Notes under the pieces: model-generated
What the model was told of the DNA's origin: nothing
Databases searched by the model: none
What the model saw: only the letters and a program-made list of their open reading frames with translations
Made by a program: the position numbers and the translations under genes
Source of the DNA: an uncultured Chloroflexota bacterium
GTDB taxonomy: Bacteria > Chloroflexota > Anaerolineae > Promineifilales > Promineifilaceae
Direction: 5' to 3'
Length of the DNA: 14,351 bases
Assembly: GCA_937958365.1 (NCBI GenBank)
Contig: CALFEW010000637.1
Span: forward strand, 1-14,351
In this document: positions 14,288-14,351 of the stretch, in pieces
Layout: the number at the start of each line of letters is the position of its first letter
How positions within the stretch are numbered: the stretch's first letter is position 1

Positions 14288-14345
14288 CGCGATTTTTTAT
14301 CGCGCCTGACGGAGCGGGGTAAGGATACCCCGGTTACATCCGTCA
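14288..14345. repeat. Paired palindromes at the right edge
   Basis: CGCGAT-TTTTT-ATCGCG (14288-14304) is followed at once by TGACGGA...TCCGTCA (14307-14313 with 14339-14345). The latter encloses GGGGTA-AGGA-TACCCC (14316-14331). The compact array has no coding potential and may be a dispersed repeat or the end of a larger element cut by the window edge. Confidence 0.45.
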
Positions 14346-14351
14346 AAAGAA

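Overview
The window looks like a carbohydrate-use locus from an uncultured or filamentous Chloroflexota bacterium (Anaerolineae/Caldilineae type). This is inferred from three things: binding-protein lipoproteins with long Glu/Ala/Thr/Pro-rich tethers after the lipobox Cys, moderate GC content, and a mix of CUT1 and CUT2 sugar importers with LacI and ROK regulators. No rRNA, tRNA, transposase or CRISPR array is visible.

Left half (1-5837, all minus strand, read right to left): a LacI-family repressor gene with a near-consensus promoter and three tandem operator-like repeats; a 240-bp gap holding an outward-facing (+ strand) terminator-bearing structured RNA candidate; then a CUT1 oligosaccharide importer (binding lipoprotein, MalF-like and MalG-like permeases); then a cytoplasmic GH3 beta-glucosidase/beta-xylosidase that runs off the left edge. 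The last three genes are translationally coupled by a 4-nt (ATGA) and a 1-nt (TAATG) overlap. No ATPase for this importer lies in the window, so it probably borrows a shared MsiK/MalK-type ATPase.

Middle (5838-7671): small palindromic intergenic repeats, then a minus-strand ROK repressor (XylR type) divergent from the xyl operon. The 423-bp divergent region has a promoter for each direction. Each has an AGTTTG(T/C)AT-containing dyad just after its predicted start site, and a CRP-like TGTGA-N6-TCACG site lies upstream of the xylF promoter.

Right half (7672-14351, plus strand): xylF-xylG-xylH-xylA. They encode a xylose-binding lipoprotein, the double-NBD ATPase, the permease and a class I xylose isomerase with all metal ligands intact. 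The outstanding feature is XylF. It is one 743-residue lipoprotein carrying two complete xylose-binding domains encoded by 1005-bp repeats that differ at only one (synonymous) base. A 13-bp perfect stem separates it from xylG. After xylA come palindromic elements up to the window edge.

Together the locus fits import of beta-linked (xylo-)oligosaccharides by the CUT1 system, cleavage inside the cell by GH3, import of free xylose by XylF(2)GH, and isomerisation to xylulose by XylA. No xylulokinase is seen inside the window. The 9-mer AACGGCCGT (core palindrome ACGGCCGT) is strongly over-represented across the window, like a genome-wide iterated palindrome.
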